Assembly (NCBI GenBank): GCA_043228905.1
Contig: JBHGNT010000006.1
Coordinates: forward strand, 15,996,001-16,060,000
Source: Azolla caroliniana
Lineage: Eukaryota > Polypodiophyta
Reading direction: 5' to 3'
DNA length: 64,000 bases
The notes under the pieces were generated by a model that was given only the letters and a program-made list of their open reading frames with translations, ran no database searches and was not told the DNA's origin. Position 1 is the stretch's first letter, and each line of letters starts with the position of its first letter. Positions 48,978 to 60,433 of the stretch are shown here, piece by piece. The position numbers and the translations under genes were made by a program.

Positions 48978-51900
48978 TTACTCTTCCGTTTGAATAAACG
49001 GATTTACCGGCATATCTCCCAAATACGGTTTAAGCCGGAATCCATTTACCCATTTCGGTAAAACCTCTCCGGTTAATGATCCCAGCTGGTACGTACCATT
49101 TTTACTATTAATTATCCATACTGGACCTGTCCATCTATACCGGAGTTTCCCAGGCATAAGTCCCATTCTCGTCTGGAATAACAATACCGATTTCCCAATT
49201 TCGAATTGCTCTTCCGATTTCCTTTGATGTCGATTTACGAATGCCTTGATTTGTCTCTTCTTGTGTTCTAGTGCTGACATTGATTGAATCCGTTCTTCTT
49301 CTAATACTAATAAAGCCTCTTTGCGTATCTGCTCCGATTCTATTTCATTTAACTTATTCGTTGCTTGGATACGAAGTGTCGGAATTTGAAATTCGATCGG
49401 CATAACGGCTTCGAGTCCGAATGCCATTCGGAAAGGTGTTGATTTAATGGATGTTTTGTACGAAGTACGATATGCCCATAATGCACTATTTAACTTTTGA
49501 TCCCAATCAGTACAATTTTCATTCACTATCTTCTTTAAAATTGTTTGAATTGTTTTATTTGTCGATTCTGCCAATCCATTCGCTTGGGGATAGTAAGGCG
49601 TACTTTTCTTATGAACTACGGCATAGTAATTGGTTAATTCGTTAATTAACTTGTTAATAAAATGAGTGCCTTGATCGCTTACCAATTCTATTGGGCAACC
49701 GAATCGACACCATATATACTCATACAGGAATTTTGCTGTGGATGCTGCTGTATTGTCCCTGAGAGCTTTTGCTTCAACCCATTTTGTGCAATAGTCAGTC
49801 GCAATTATGATATATCGATTACCGGTTCTTGCAGCTGCTGGTTTGAATGGGCCAACAAAATCTAAGCCCCATTTCTGAAATGGCTCAAGAGGTAAAACCG
49901 GTTGAAAAGGCATTCGATCCTTTTCGGTTGGTTGCCCCATTCTTTGACACAAATCACATTTCTTACAGTATTCGTTAGCATCTTTCATCACCGTTGGCCA
50001 CCATAACCTGCTATTCCATATTTTTCTGGCTGTTGCTTCTCCTGCGTAATGACCGCCAGCAATTCCACAATGTGACTCTGTTAATATGGCTGATTTTTCA
50101 AATTTTCGTACTGCTCTTCGCCATATTCCATCCGCTCCTTTATGATACAATATGTCATTAAATAAACAAAAATTCCGACTTCGTACTGCAATTCTTTTTC
50201 TTTCATCTGTCGACATGTGTTCGGCCGGAATTCCTGTTGATAGAAATATCGTCATTTCGGAAATCCATTCATCCTCTTTTTCCTCATTCACTTCATGTGC
50301 TTTTACTACCTCAACCCGAAATAATTGAGTATCTGGAAAATCATCTTTAACCCCAACCGCTTCTTCTCCAGACTCAAGCCGATTGAGATAGTCAGCAATC
50401 GCGTGCTGTGCTCCTGGTCGATGTATAATGTCGAATTCAAACTCTTGAAGCAATAACGTCCATCTGGCTAACTTGCCTGTCAATTCTTGTTTGGAAACTA
50501 GATACAGTAAAGCCGAATGATCCACATGAAATGTAAATTTCTTACCCAAAAGGTAATGTCGAAATTTGTTCACACTATATATCATTCCCAAAGCTTCTCT
50601 TTCGGTTGTTGAATAGTTTCTTTCGGCCGACGAAAGTTTCCTACTGGCATAGTATACCGGCCTATACCAGTTTGGTTCGGATAATTGCATTAAAGCACTG
50701 CCTATGGCAATGTCCGACGCATCGACAAAAACATGAAATGGTTTGTTCCAGTCCGGTGGTTGAACTACCGGAACCTTCGTCAGCATCTTCTTGAGACATT
50801 CGTATGCATCTTGTTCTATACTTGTCCATATAAAAGGAACTTTGTGTACTGCTGTGTGTAACGGGATAGCAATGTCTGCTAGATATCTCATCATTCTACT
50901 GTGCCACCGAATTTGACCCAAAAATCTACTTAGAGCTTTAGCATTTGTTGGTGGTGTTGCCTCAATAATTGCTTTAACTTTGTCTGGGTCCACTGCAATC
51001 CCTTCTTGACTGACAATATGCCCAAGTAACGTACCACTCATTACTCCGAATGCGCATTTGGCTGGATTTAAGCTAAGACGCCCTTTTCGACATTTTTCTA
51101 AACATAGCCGTAAATGCTCAAAATGATCAGCTTTCCGACTATATACGGCAAAATCATCTAAAAACACCTGCATGAAAGCTGGAATATATTCCCCGAATAT
51201 TTCCTGTATTACCCGCTGAAATGTAGCTGGAGCTGTTTTTAAACCGAACATCATTACTACTGCCACAAAGACACCCCATTCTGTGACGAAGGCTGTCTTT
51301 TCCTGATCTTCCGGATTCATCCGTACTTGGTTGTACCCACTGAACCCATCCAAGAAACTATAAATTTCATGTCCCGCTACTGCATCTAATATGCCATCTG
51401 TGAATGGCAACGGAAACGCATCCGTAATTGTCGCTGCATTCAATTTTCTGTAATCCACACGTACGCGAATTTTCCCATTCTTTTTCAGGACTACTACTAT
51501 CGGACTCAGCCATGTTGATTTTTTGACGGGTCGAATAAATCCTACTTTTAAGAGTTTATCGATTTCTTCTTTTACTTTGATAGCATAATTCGGATTCAAC
51601 CTGTACCTGCGTTGTTGTACTGGCTTTGCATCTTTATGCAAATTGATTTGATGTTGACAAAAAGCGGGATCCAGACCTTTCATATCGTCAAACGACCATG
51701 CAAAAACATCTTTATATTGTAATAGTAATGTTGTTAATGTCCGTTTGTCATTTTCCGCCAAATCTCTAGCAATCAAGACTGTTTTTCTTTCAGCATCCTC
51801 TACTCCTGCCAAATCGATCTCCTCCAATGCTAAGGCTTGCACTCTCTGAGATACCTTCATTTCCTTATCTGTAGCTTCTTGTTGCATTCGTATTTCTTTC

Positions 51901-52850
51901 ATTGTTTGCTCATCGATTGGCACTTCTTCGTGTGAGTCTACATATGGTGTTAATGCTTGCAGAATATCTACCTCAAATAGAGGGATGATTTTCTGATTAT
52001 CATCGAAATACTGACTTTCTTCTTCCTCGTCCAATCCTTCCATCATATTAACTGCTTCTGCATGTACAGGTAAACTTTGTTTGCTTGTTGTCACTTTGTT
52101 GTGCGTCGGAATCCTGACCTTAGTTTTTCCTTTCCTAAATGTTAGCACATTTTGTTTCCAATTTTGTTTAATATTAGCTGTCTTTAACCATGGTCTCCCC
52201 AATAACAAGGGGTATGCTCCCTGTGTTTCTAACTGCAAAATTACTGCCGAAATCTGAAAACTGTGTCCCCCAATTATTACGTCCAGTTCTCGAAGCAAAC
52301 CAATCGGTCGTACCGTACTTGTATCTGCCATTCGTAACCAAAACGGACATGCTTCCCATTCCGTGATTCCCAGTTTTTCACATGTAGTTTTGTTAATCAC
52401 ATTAACACCCGAGCCTCCATCTATAATCACATTTCCGATTTCTTGCCCGTAAAGTATTACCTTAATCGACGGATTCTGTTCATCCATGATCGAAGGGTTA
52501 TTACTTGGCTGATTGTAGTGTACTGCTATTTGTTCGGAACCTTTATATGCAATTAATGCTGCCACTTTTTCTGTAAACCTTGGTACTAACTTAAGTAAGC
52601 CCGTAAGTGGCAATGACACTTGGCAATCAGCCAACAGTTTCGAAGTTTCTTCCTGTTCCTTATTCCCCAATGACTGTTGTACAGCGATGTCCTGGTCAAT
52701 GTTATTGTCTTGTAACATTCGATTCACATTACTTTGATTTGCTTCGTCCACCCATTCTTTTGCCGCCTTCCGAACTTCTTCCTGAATTTCCCACTCTGAT
52801 TGTTTGCTTTTGCTGCGTGTCGTTACTTGCTGAACTTCCGGTATTACCAT
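48978..52850 (-). CDS. pol: Protease, RT, RNase H and integrase of Ty3-B2 (open, 1290 codons)
   Basis: Open from MVIPEVQQVTTRSK, just after the third Gag knuckle, to the element's pol end. Protease VIIDGGSGVNVIN; RT VRVDYRKLN (Cys to Arg), SFLDGFSGYNQ, FLDD; RNase H VFVDASDIAIGS and HVDHSALLYL; integrase SHCGIAGGHYAG with CDLC, LDFVGPF, ELVSDQGTHF, GLAESTNKT and RWTGPVW. The real polyprotein begins in Gag at 54469; a 1-bp loss near 53000 puts this part in another frame, so expression would need a frameshift. All catalytic acidic residues are present. Confidence 0.93.
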   Translation of the reverse strand: MVIPEVQQVTTRSKSKQSEWEIQEEVRKAAKEWVDEANQSNVNRMLQDNNIDQDIAVQQSLGNKEQEETSKLLADCQVSLPLTGLLKLVPRFTEKVAALIAYKGSEQIAVHYNQPSNNPSIMDEQNPSIKVILYGQEIGNVIIDGGSGVNVINKTTCEKLGITEWEACPFWLRMADTSTVRPIGLLRELDVIIGGHSFQISAVILQLETQGAYPLLLGRPWLKTANIKQNWKQNVLTFRKGKTKVRIPTHNKVTTSKQSLPVHAEAVNMMEGLDEEEESQYFDDNQKIIPLFEVDILQALTPYVDSHEEVPIDEQTMKEIRMQQEATDKEMKVSQRVQALALEEIDLAGVEDAERKTVLIARDLAENDKRTLTTLLLQYKDVFAWSFDDMKGLDPAFCQHQINLHKDAKPVQQRRYRLNPNYAIKVKEEIDKLLKVGFIRPVKKSTWLSPIVVVLKKNGKIRVRVDYRKLNAATITDAFPLPFTDGILDAVAGHEIYSFLDGFSGYNQVRMNPEDQEKTAFVTEWGVFVAVVMMFGLKTAPATFQRVIQEIFGEYIPAFMQVFLDDFAVYSRKADHFEHLRLCLEKCRKGRLSLNPAKCAFGVMSGTLLGHIVSQEGIAVDPDKVKAIIEATPPTNAKALSRFLGQIRWHSRMMRYLADIAIPLHTAVHKVPFIWTSIEQDAYECLKKMLTKVPVVQPPDWNKPFHVFVDASDIAIGSALMQLSEPNWYRPVYYASRKLSSAERNYSTTEREALGMIYSVNKFRHYLLGKKFTFHVDHSALLYLVSKQELTGKLARWTLLLQEFEFDIIHRPGAQHAIADYLNRLESGEEAVGVKDDFPDTQLFRVEVVKAHEVNEEKEDEWISEMTIFLSTGIPAEHMSTDERKRIAVRSRNFCLFNDILYHKGADGIWRRAVRKFEKSAILTESHCGIAGGHYAGEATARKIWNSRLWWPTVMKDANEYCKKCDLCQRMGQPTEKDRMPFQPVLPLEPFQKWGLDFVGPFKPAAARTGNRYIIIATDYCTKWVEAKALRDNTAASTAKFLYEYIWCRFGCPIELVSDQGTHFINKLINELTNYYAVVHKKSTPYYPQANGLAESTNKTIQTILKKIVNENCTDWDQKLNSALWAYRTSYKTSIKSTPFRMAFGLEAVMPIEFQIPTLRIQATNKLNEIESEQIRKEALLVLEEERIQSMSALEHKKRQIKAFVNRHQRKSEEQFEIGKSVLLFQTRMGLMPGKLRYRWTGPVWIINSKNGTYQLGSLTGEVLPKWVNGFRLKPYLGDMPVNPFIQTEE

Positions 52851-52900
52851 ATTAACTGCTGGACCCTTTCCTTTAACCGGACATTGATTAGCATAATGGC

Positions 52901-54469
52901 CTATTTGTCGACAAATGTAACAAGTGGGTACAAATGTTGCACTGGTCTCTCCATGTGCAAATTGGCCGTTATTAAATTGCTGCTCTTCATTACCATTCGG
53001 TTTTGTTGGTATTGACGTGTAGCTTTTGGTTTGTAAAATCTCTTGTTTTTATACCGATTCTGCCTAAATTGTTCAGTATTATCATTTGGTTGTGCTATAT
53101 TGTGTGGTATCCCGAACTCCTGATTTGGCAGAAAATTACTCTGTTGAAACATTTGATTATTTTGTGGAACGGTTTGATTATTATGTTGAAAAGTCATATT
53201 ACCCGGTTGAAATGCCGGATTTGGTTGAAATGTAGAATTCGGTTGCACATTCGGACAGTTCTGTTGAAACCCTTGAAATGGTGGGTTACCTTGTTGGAAA
53301 TTTTGATTATTTTGTTGAAAATATTGATTCGGATTCTGTACGAATGGTGGGTTGGATTGAGCAAAACCTGGTTGAAATGCTTGAGTCACTTGAGTGGGTT
53401 GCATATTTTGTTGTGAAAAGATCTGATTTGGCTGTAGAACCGGATTCTGTTGTACATTTTGCTGATTTTGTGAAAAATTATTATTTTGATAACCATTGAA
53501 CAGATTAGTGTTATTTTGGTAACCATTGTCAGTAAAAATTTGTCGTACTGACGCCGTAGTCTTATTAAGCAGATTATATTCACATTGTTCTACTGAATGT
53601 AATTTTGAATGACATATTGTACAATGTGTTCTTAACGTACATTCAATTGCCGAATGCCCCGTATTTAAACAAGTGGTGCATTGAACTGCTTGTCGAAATT
53701 GTAACTCCTCTATTGTTGGTAATGTACGGTGTAATGCCGACATGTCCATACTCTGAACATTGACCGGTGGTCGACCCATTTCTATTGCTTTATCAATTAC
53801 TTGTTCGATAGTCTGATTTCGAAAATCGAACACTTTCAATGTCGTCCTTAATGGTTCTTTTACAGCTTCTAGAAAGACTTCTTTTAATTCCTTATCCGGA
53901 ATCGGCCTTGAAATCTGAAGCTGTAAGTTCTGAAATCGTATCACAAACTGAGATACTGTTTCATTTTTTTCTTGATATAACGCATAAAATTGCGCAATCA
54001 AATCCTTCTGCGGAATTTGTTGATGAAATAATTGTAAAAATTTACTAGTTAACACTTCAAAGGATGGAAATCCTTGAAGACCGTTCTACGCAAACCAATT
54101 AGCGGAATATCCGTCTAATGATAAGACGAACTCAGCGATTTTTGACTTATCTTCGGCATCTGCCGACAATCGCTGAGCTCCATGGTTAATCTCCCATGTC
54201 GTTAAGAAATCCCTAACATGTGCTTCCGCATCTGTTCCTTCCCGGAACTTAGAATAAGTATAAGGCATATCGTCCCAAATGTCGTAAAACGATACCTCTT
54301 CCGTCTGTTTTTCGTCTGAAGGTAATTGATCAGATAAGTCAGGAAGTTTCGACCACTTTGTGCTTGATTCCGGCTGTTCTTGCGCAATGAACGCTTGCTG
54401 CACTACCTTCGTAATTGACCTTGTACGAGGGCGCTTACAACTAACCGGTACCTCCTCTTCATACGACAT
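52901..54469 (-). pseudogene. gag: Gag of Ty3-B2
   Basis: Starts MSYEEEVPVSCKRPR. A TAG at 54086 (Gln in B1) interrupts the capsid-like domain, and the frame continues from 54055 through two knuckles (CTTCLNTGHSAIEC, CTICHSKLHSVEQC) and the Gln/Asn-rich stretch. A single C is missing near 53000 compared with B1 (CCC to CC), shifting the frame ahead of the third knuckle. Confidence 0.9.
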
Positions 54470-54528
54470 CCATTCGAATTGTTCTCTGCTTAATTGCAGA
54501 TGTAACCGGGCGTGCCAAAATTCTTCTG

Positions 54529-54984
54529 TGTTAATCGACTAATTACTAACTACTACCGATACAGAAGAGTGAACGTCACTACTCAACGTTCTAACAAGGA
54601 ATTGTGTTTTACGAACGGAATTATACTATATTAATCGGTAATTACCGTGATCGTTACTTAGTTATAAATTAGGAAGCTTGCACTTAAGAACATAGACAAT
54701 AGAAAGAACACAGAATCCGTACAGGATATTCCTAACTTAAACTTATATTACTAAATAAACGACCTTTCTTACAATGCCTTCGGTTCCCTTTTATAGGTAT
54801 ACCGAAGGTCTTTTCTCATCAAGAACTATTCCTACTTACTATCAAGATTTACAAAATTATCTAACTAACTTAGTTCTCTTCGTTTACTGCTGAGTCATTG
54901 ATCCGAACAGTTGATCCGAACCGATTCTGTTTTCGACGCTTTCCCACTTGTTCGGTAAAACTGACTATCCGGGTCCGGGTAACA
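54529..54984 (-). repeat. 5' LTR of Ty3-B2
   Basis: 456 bp, about seven differences from 45623-46078. The primer site TGGCACGCCCGGTTACA lies on the minus strand at about 54501-54517, and TATAAAA at 54789-54795. Confidence 0.95.
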
Positions 54985-54989
54985 AAATG

Positions 54990-55558
54990 AGGCGGAACCT
55001 CGGGGGTCCTGTACCAAAGAGCAAGAGAGGAATGGGAAGAAACCCTCCACGTGCGAGCGTAGAGTCACAGGGACACGGCCCTTCGACGCAAAGACGCAAG
55101 TATGGCAGCGACACAGAAAGGCACGAATGTATATATGTATTAACAAAGGCAAACAACAAGAACACGAAGTCGGTTACAACCGAACAGGCCGGCGAACAGA
55201 TGTCGATGCCTGTTCGTAAACGTACAGAAAGACAGGAGCAGGTTGGAGATGCTGCCGGAAGCACTCGGGCATTCCTCAGAGCAGTGCGAGCCTCCCGAAA
55301 CCTGCACAGAAGGAAGCTATGGAGTTTGCGAACCAGAGAGAGAGAGGGAAGCCTTCGCACGCAAACCGACAGCACTTCGTCCTCGACTCTCCGCGATCCC
55401 CTTTCCCTCCTCGTCTCCCTCCTTTTATAGGCGAGGAAGGAGCCGTTTTCCCCTTTACTTCCTACCCACCTAGGATCTTCTATGGACAACATTCGAGAAG
55501 AGCCGGTTCCTACGCTCCTCTGCACCGATTCCGCTTATGGGCGGTTTTCTTCACGACA
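54990..55558 (-). repeat. 3' LTR of Ty3-D2, main piece
   Basis: 569 bp matching 61298-61882 apart from a 16-bp indel (near 55163) and about 15 substitutions. It ends CACGACA on the plus strand. A purine-rich GGTGGGGGCGGA (plus 55559-55570 reversed) sits next to it as the polypurine tract. Confidence 0.93.
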
Positions 55559-55631
55559 TCCGCCCCCACCTAACCGCGCATCCACCGGCATGCGCCAAAT
55601 TGAGTTGGGATGGAGAAAACCGGTCCAGCCT

Positions 55632-56918
55632 TCATTCCCCGCCCGTCGGTCCTTCCTCGGTTTCGGATCGCTCGTCGTCGCGGTCCAGGCTAACCGGATC
55701 CGGCTCGTCGTCATGACGCTTCTTGAACGTTTTGATCCGCTTCCCAGCTACTGGTATCGCCATTCTCGTGCCGTCGAGCTCCGCCAGATGGTACGTCTCG
55801 TTGTTGTTGGCGCTTTGTACCACGTAAGGCCCGAACCACCTTCTTGCAAACTTCCGTGTCGCTCGGTGTTGGTTGTCAAGGCTACTCTCGTAGACTAGCA
55901 CCCAGTCGCCTTCCTCGATCTTCTTCGGTCGGAGCCGGTGCGTTCGGTCAAACCGGGCTTTGTTCCTCATCCTTGCTTCCCGGAGCTTTTCCGCAACCTG
56001 CTCCACGTCCTCCGGTCTTCGCTCGAGCTGTCGTATGCGCGCCGCCAACAGTTCCTCCCAGCTCATCTCGTCTCTCCAGTCCACGGTTGCCCATGAGGAG
56101 ATCGTACGTTCCATCGGCATGATCGGCTTCTGCCCAAACATCAGCTCTACCGGCATGAATCCGGTTACCGAACTGTGCGTAGTTCGGTCCGCCCACAACG
56201 CGTAAGGCAACAGCCGCAACCAGTTCCCGACTTGACCTCCGCATGCCCGAACTAATGCCTTGACAATCGGTCCGTGACCGCGCTCCACCTTCCCATTCGC
56301 CTCCGGATTATACGCAGTGGTAAGCGAGAGCTTGACTCCTAGCCGATCGAACAGCTCCTCGGCCTCTTCGGCGTCCAACTCCCCGCGATCAGCCATTATC
56401 TTCCCGACGCACCCGTACCGGCATATCACGTCCTCGATCAGGAACCGACATACGACCGCGGTCGTTTTGTTCTGAAGGGCCCGGCCTTCTACCTGGTTCG
56501 TCAGATCTTCCCGAGCCAGGACCAGATACCGCATCTGTCCTACTCCCATCGGCATCGTCACCAGGTCTACCATCCATTTGAAGTGGATGGTCGGAGGGTA
56601 CGTAGGGTGAAGCTCGTCCCGATGTTGGACTACGGAGTGCATCTGACAGCTCTCGCAAGTCGTCACGAACCGATGCACGTCCCGGTACAGTCCCGGCCAC
56701 CAGTACTTCCCCTTTATCTTCTCGAACGTGGCCCACGTTCCACGGTGTCCAGCCCAAGGGCTGTCATGGTAGGCCGTCAGCAGCTCCTCCTGTTCTTCCT
56801 TCATCGCCACCACCCGGAGCGGGATGTCGTTCCTCTTCTTCGGGTGCTTCAATAAGTATCCGTCCCGGAGAAAGAATCGGTAAGCTTTCTTCCGGATCCG
56901 GTTGGCCTCGTCCCTCGT
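55632..56918 (-). pseudogene. pol: Integrase of Ty3-D2 (complete domain set, behind a stop)
   Basis: A 406-codon open frame with upstream in-frame residues back to the TGA at 56919. Zinc module: YHDSPWAGHRGTW ... CESC. Core: FKWMVDLVTMP, KIMADRGELD and ANGKVERGH supply D, D and E. Then ALWADRTTHSSVTGFMP and the GPY module RRWFGPYVV, followed by a basic and acidic tail with no chromodomain. The ADRT...STG stretch resembles integrases I associate with fungal Ty3 elements more than with common plant chromoviruses. It serves as the family reference for D1 and D3. Confidence 0.9.
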
Positions 56919-58298
56919 TCATGACGTATCCAGCATCATTGTCCTCAAAAATCCCCCGATCTTGAGCCACTCGCCATCGTACCTTCTCTCGTCGAAGTCG
57001 TTAAGTGCCGGAGTGCTCGTCCCATCGGTTGTTACGTACGCCGCCTTGAAGAAGTCCACGCCGACTTCTTCGTCCTCCGAAACCATGCCGCCCTCGTCAT
57101 CAAACCTCACCCTCGAAAGCATGTCGGCCATGGCGTTCTCTTTTCCGGAAATGTGTCGTATTTCCGGGTCCAGGGACTTGATGTACGCTATCCACCTGAG
57201 CATCGCCAGGTCCGGTGTCGCGCATCCGGAAACCATGCCGAGAATTGGCAGGCAATCCGTCTCGATAATCACTTCTGCCCCGATCAGGTAGTCTTTGTCG
57301 GCCTTTACTGCCGAAACGATACCCCAGAGTTCGCGTTTAACCTGGGCGTACCCTCGCTGTCGCTCACTGAGGACCTTCGCGCCGAATCCGATCGGGAACC
57401 GAATGCCGTCCTCGTCTTCTTGGTTGACGACCCATCCGATCCCGGTCGGACTCGTATCCACCGTTATGTACACCGGGGTACCCTTCCCGTAGACAGCCTT
57501 CCGGAGCGCCGGTGCTGCCGCAAGAGCTTCCTTCAGCTTCCGGACCGACTCCGTGTGCTCGTCTCGCCATTCGAATTTTCGCCCTTTCTTCAGCAACCCG
57601 TACAGCGGCTCCGCAACGTGGGCGTAATGCGGGATCCATATGTGGTAGAATGCGCATGCCCCCAGGAACCTCCGAACTTCCGTAACCGAGCTACAGTCGG
57701 TCTTCATCGCGGAGATGGCTTCTACCTTTGCCGGAGACGGATTCCGGCCATATGGCCCACATAGGTGTCCGACTACCAGGATTTCCGATTGCCCAAAGGC
57801 CGATTTCTCCCCGGAGAAGGTGAGCCTCGCATCCTCTAGCCTTTGTAGCACCTTCTCGCAGTCGTCGATGTGTTTCGGCACGAATCGCCGGCATCTGTCC
57901 GGCCCGACTGTCTCGTCCTTCTCCTCCACCGGGCACCCCTTGATCGGGATGTCGTCTAGAATCGGCATGGTGATGTCTGGGATGCAATCCCTCAGTACCT
58001 TGTTCATTGCATTCACCATGTGGGCCACCGAGTTGGTCCCTCCTTGTGGCAGGGTACACATTCGCACTAGGCCGAGGGGAGTTCGCATCGTCGTAATGTC
58101 TCTGCTCTCCACGGCTAGCTGGAACTGGTCGTATCCTGAGTACAGATCACCGACCAAGTAGATCGACCTTCCGGCGAAGGCCTCCGCGAACTCGTCTATG
58201 GTCGGTCCGATTCATGCGTTCCGAATGGTCACTCTGTTGACCGACTGCAGGTCCTGAATGAAGCGCATCGTTCCGTTTTTCTTTGGTACGGTAAACCA
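56919..58298 (-). pseudogene. pol: RT palm, thumb and RNase H of Ty3-D2
   Basis: Continuous with the RT start in the same frame after TGA at 58299, with another TGA at 58212. Palm DLYSGYDQFQL, TLPQGGTNS and catalytic ILDD (MPILDDIPIKG); thumb SAFGQSEILVVGHLCGPYG; connection RRFLGACAFYHIW; RNase H ITVDTSPTGIGW, KRELWGIVSAVKADKDYLIG, ETDCLPILGM, HISGKENAMADML. It ends with TGA at 56919 in the spacer before integrase. Confidence 0.9.
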
Positions 58299-59105
58299 TC
58301 AGTTCGAGTATGGGGCACTCGACGGTTCGAGAATGCCCATGTCTACTTTCTGCCTCAATAGCTCCATCAACTTCGGGATGTGAGCTCTCGGTACTGGAAT
58401 CGGCTTGAGATTCCATGGCACATGCGGTGCCGTGAATATCACCATCGGCTCCACGATTGTCGGGTCTACGCACCCGATCTCCTCCGGCGAGAATGCGAAG
58501 GCTTTCCCGTGCCCTCCGAGCATTCTCCGAAACCGGTCTTCCTCCACCGGCAGTAGGAACCCGCCCCCACCGATCTTGAGCTCCCGGAGCGTCCCGTCGG
58601 TGAAGGTGTGTCCTATGCAGGCCGGATCTCGTAAACTGGGGTCCGACGCCACCCCTCTGATTCGGGACTCGCTGCCCTCCGGCAAGGGTGCCGCGACTGG
58701 CCTTACCTTCCGGTTCACAGTCTTGTACTTCGTGCTAACTCGGGCCGTCCGATCCGACCTGAGCCCCTGACTAAAGTCCGCGATGACTTCGTACATCTCT
58801 TCGGAACATACCGGTATCGTCCGGTCTTCGTTAAGGTCTTCTCCGGCAACCCTCCTCAGCATCCCCAAGGTGTCGTCGAAGGAGACCGCCTCCACGGCTC
58901 CGTTGATTTCCTCGTCCGGGCCGAGAACTCCGCACGCTCGAAGTCACACTTCCGTCCTGGTCTTTTCTCGCCCAACGATGCCGACTATCATACACCCACC
59001 GTGGTTGGAGAAGCAAATTTTTCTACCTATCGTACAGTCGTGGGGTCCTTTCCGAGTGTCCGGGCTGTCTCGGCCCCACGCCTTGGCAGCCCTCTCTAAA
59101 AATCC
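58299..59105 (-). pseudogene. pol: Pre-RT linker and RT fingers of Ty3-D2
   Basis: This frame is -1 relative to protease and overlaps its end at GGATTTTTAGAG (59094-59105). It is open to TGA at 58944, then from 58943 through PMVIFTAPHVPWNLK and GILEPSSAPYSN to TGA at 58299, where D1 has CGA (Arg). The frame relation to protease is the same as in D1. Confidence 0.82.
59094..59105 (-). promoter_or_regulatory. Candidate -1 frameshift site, Ty3-D2
   Basis: On the minus strand GGATTTTTAGAG; the protease frame reads GAT TTT TAG and stops, and the -1 frame reads GGA TTT TTA GAG and continues to RT. Identical to 16547-16558. Confidence 0.55.
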
Positions 59106-60433
59106 TCCCGGTTTTCGCCACCGAGGGATTCGCGGTTTCTCTCGTGGTTCGGCCACACCGTCAGAAATTGGACCGAATGGCGCCCGTCCTGGCTTTTGAC
59201 CCTCGCGTAGGCCGAACTGTTGTCCAGCACCTTGGTCTCCATTCGCGCCGCCGTGATGTATGGTTCACCTAATATGACCGGGTGCGAGGACGTCTCCTGT
59301 ACGAAGAAGTGCTGGTCAATCTCGACGTCGCCGATCTTGACTCGCACGTTCGGGCAGGCCCCATGCAGTTCCTCGGTGGCGCGCGTCGCCGCCCGTATCT
59401 TCCACCCGTGCTTGGTGTTGATCGGCCACTTCCCCTTCTTATAGAAGTCCATGGACATCAAGTTTATTTCCGAACCGTGGTCCACCAACGCCACCACCGG
59501 TTCCTGAACATCTCCGATCTTTACCGGGGTCTCCGTGGTCGCTCGGGCCCAGTGTGGCCTCGAATAGTGGCTCTCCGCCCACTCATCTGCCAGCGCTGAG
59601 TCGTCGATGTGCGTCGTCCGCACCTCTACCGGTCTTTCCGGATCCGTCTCCGTCGACAGCCTCTTCCGTTTCACCAGGTCTACAATGGAGTCGTGGAACT
59701 CCTTCTTGGCGATCCCTAACACCTCTCGCAATGACAGCTCTACTTTGCTGTCGAGGATCCGTTCTTCTAGCACCTTTCGTAGGTCCGTAGTCCTTTCTAT
59801 CTCCGTCCCTAGTCGGTATCCGCCCTTCCTGGGGTTATCTTGCGAGCTGGACCCGCCGGCATCGTTCCGTCGTTGCCCGAATCGGGTCTCGTATCGTTGT
59901 GAGGGCCCGGCCGCTCCGGCTTTCCCCACTCGCTTGTCTTCTACCAGAGCCTCGTAGTTCCGGCAGGCGGCTTCTACGAAGCCCGTCTTCTCCTCGACCG
60001 GATCGCTCCACCCGGTTATTTCCTGGACCCGTCTCTCAGCGCGGTCCGTTTCATCTTTCCTTAGTCGTGCGCCGGCAAGACCTTCCAGCATTGCCGCCCA
60101 GAATCCGTCTTTGCCCTCCTTTCGGGCCTCGCTGCACCCGACCCGAATGCCGGCCGACGCCGAGTAGTGGATGGCTTCCACGTGTCGGGCCGCAGCCTCT
60201 TCCATCAGTCTCTTCATACCTCCTTGTCCGTCGTTTCGGTTCAGGGCCCTCCTGGTGTCGCCGGCATGCACCCGGCCTTCCCATAGGTACACCACCCAGT
60301 TCCTCAACGCTTCTGCGAAATCGCCACAGTCCTTCCGGATGTGGCCGACCTCGTCGCACCACATGCACCTGTTCCCTGCTGCCGGCCGTCGGTCACGAGC
60401 CGGTTCGCCACCTTCCCTTCGAGTCTGGCCGAT
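59096..60433 (-). pseudogene. Gag C-terminus and protease of Ty3-D2
   Basis: The same frame as Gag, reopened after TAG at 60434. It contains a CCHC knuckle CMWCDEVGHIRKDC, a linker with ERILDSKVELSLREVLGIAK, and protease with ALVDHGSEINLM as the active-site loop and VILGEPY. The D-H-G triplet replaces the common D-S/T-G in both D1 and D2, so it is a family trait. It ends at TAG 59096-59098. Confidence 0.86.

Larger units (their letters stand above)
45623..54984 (-). mobile_element. Ty3-B2, full-length family B element inside the Ty3-D2 LTR
   Basis: A 9.36 kb minus-strand sister copy of Ty3-B1 with 456-bp LTRs. The TSD is GAATG (45618-45622) and AAATG (54985-54989); the intact D2 LTR at 61266 shows the single original GAATG. 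The LTRs differ at about seven sites. Pol is open but Gag has a stop and a 1-bp deletion. Confidence 0.95.

Noticed and set aside
54990-55570. A solo LTR or separate repeat at 54990-55558.
   Set aside because: It is the rest of the Ty3-D2 3' LTR: it continues 45591-45622 across the Ty3-B2 insertion, as the intact copy at 61266-61882 shows.
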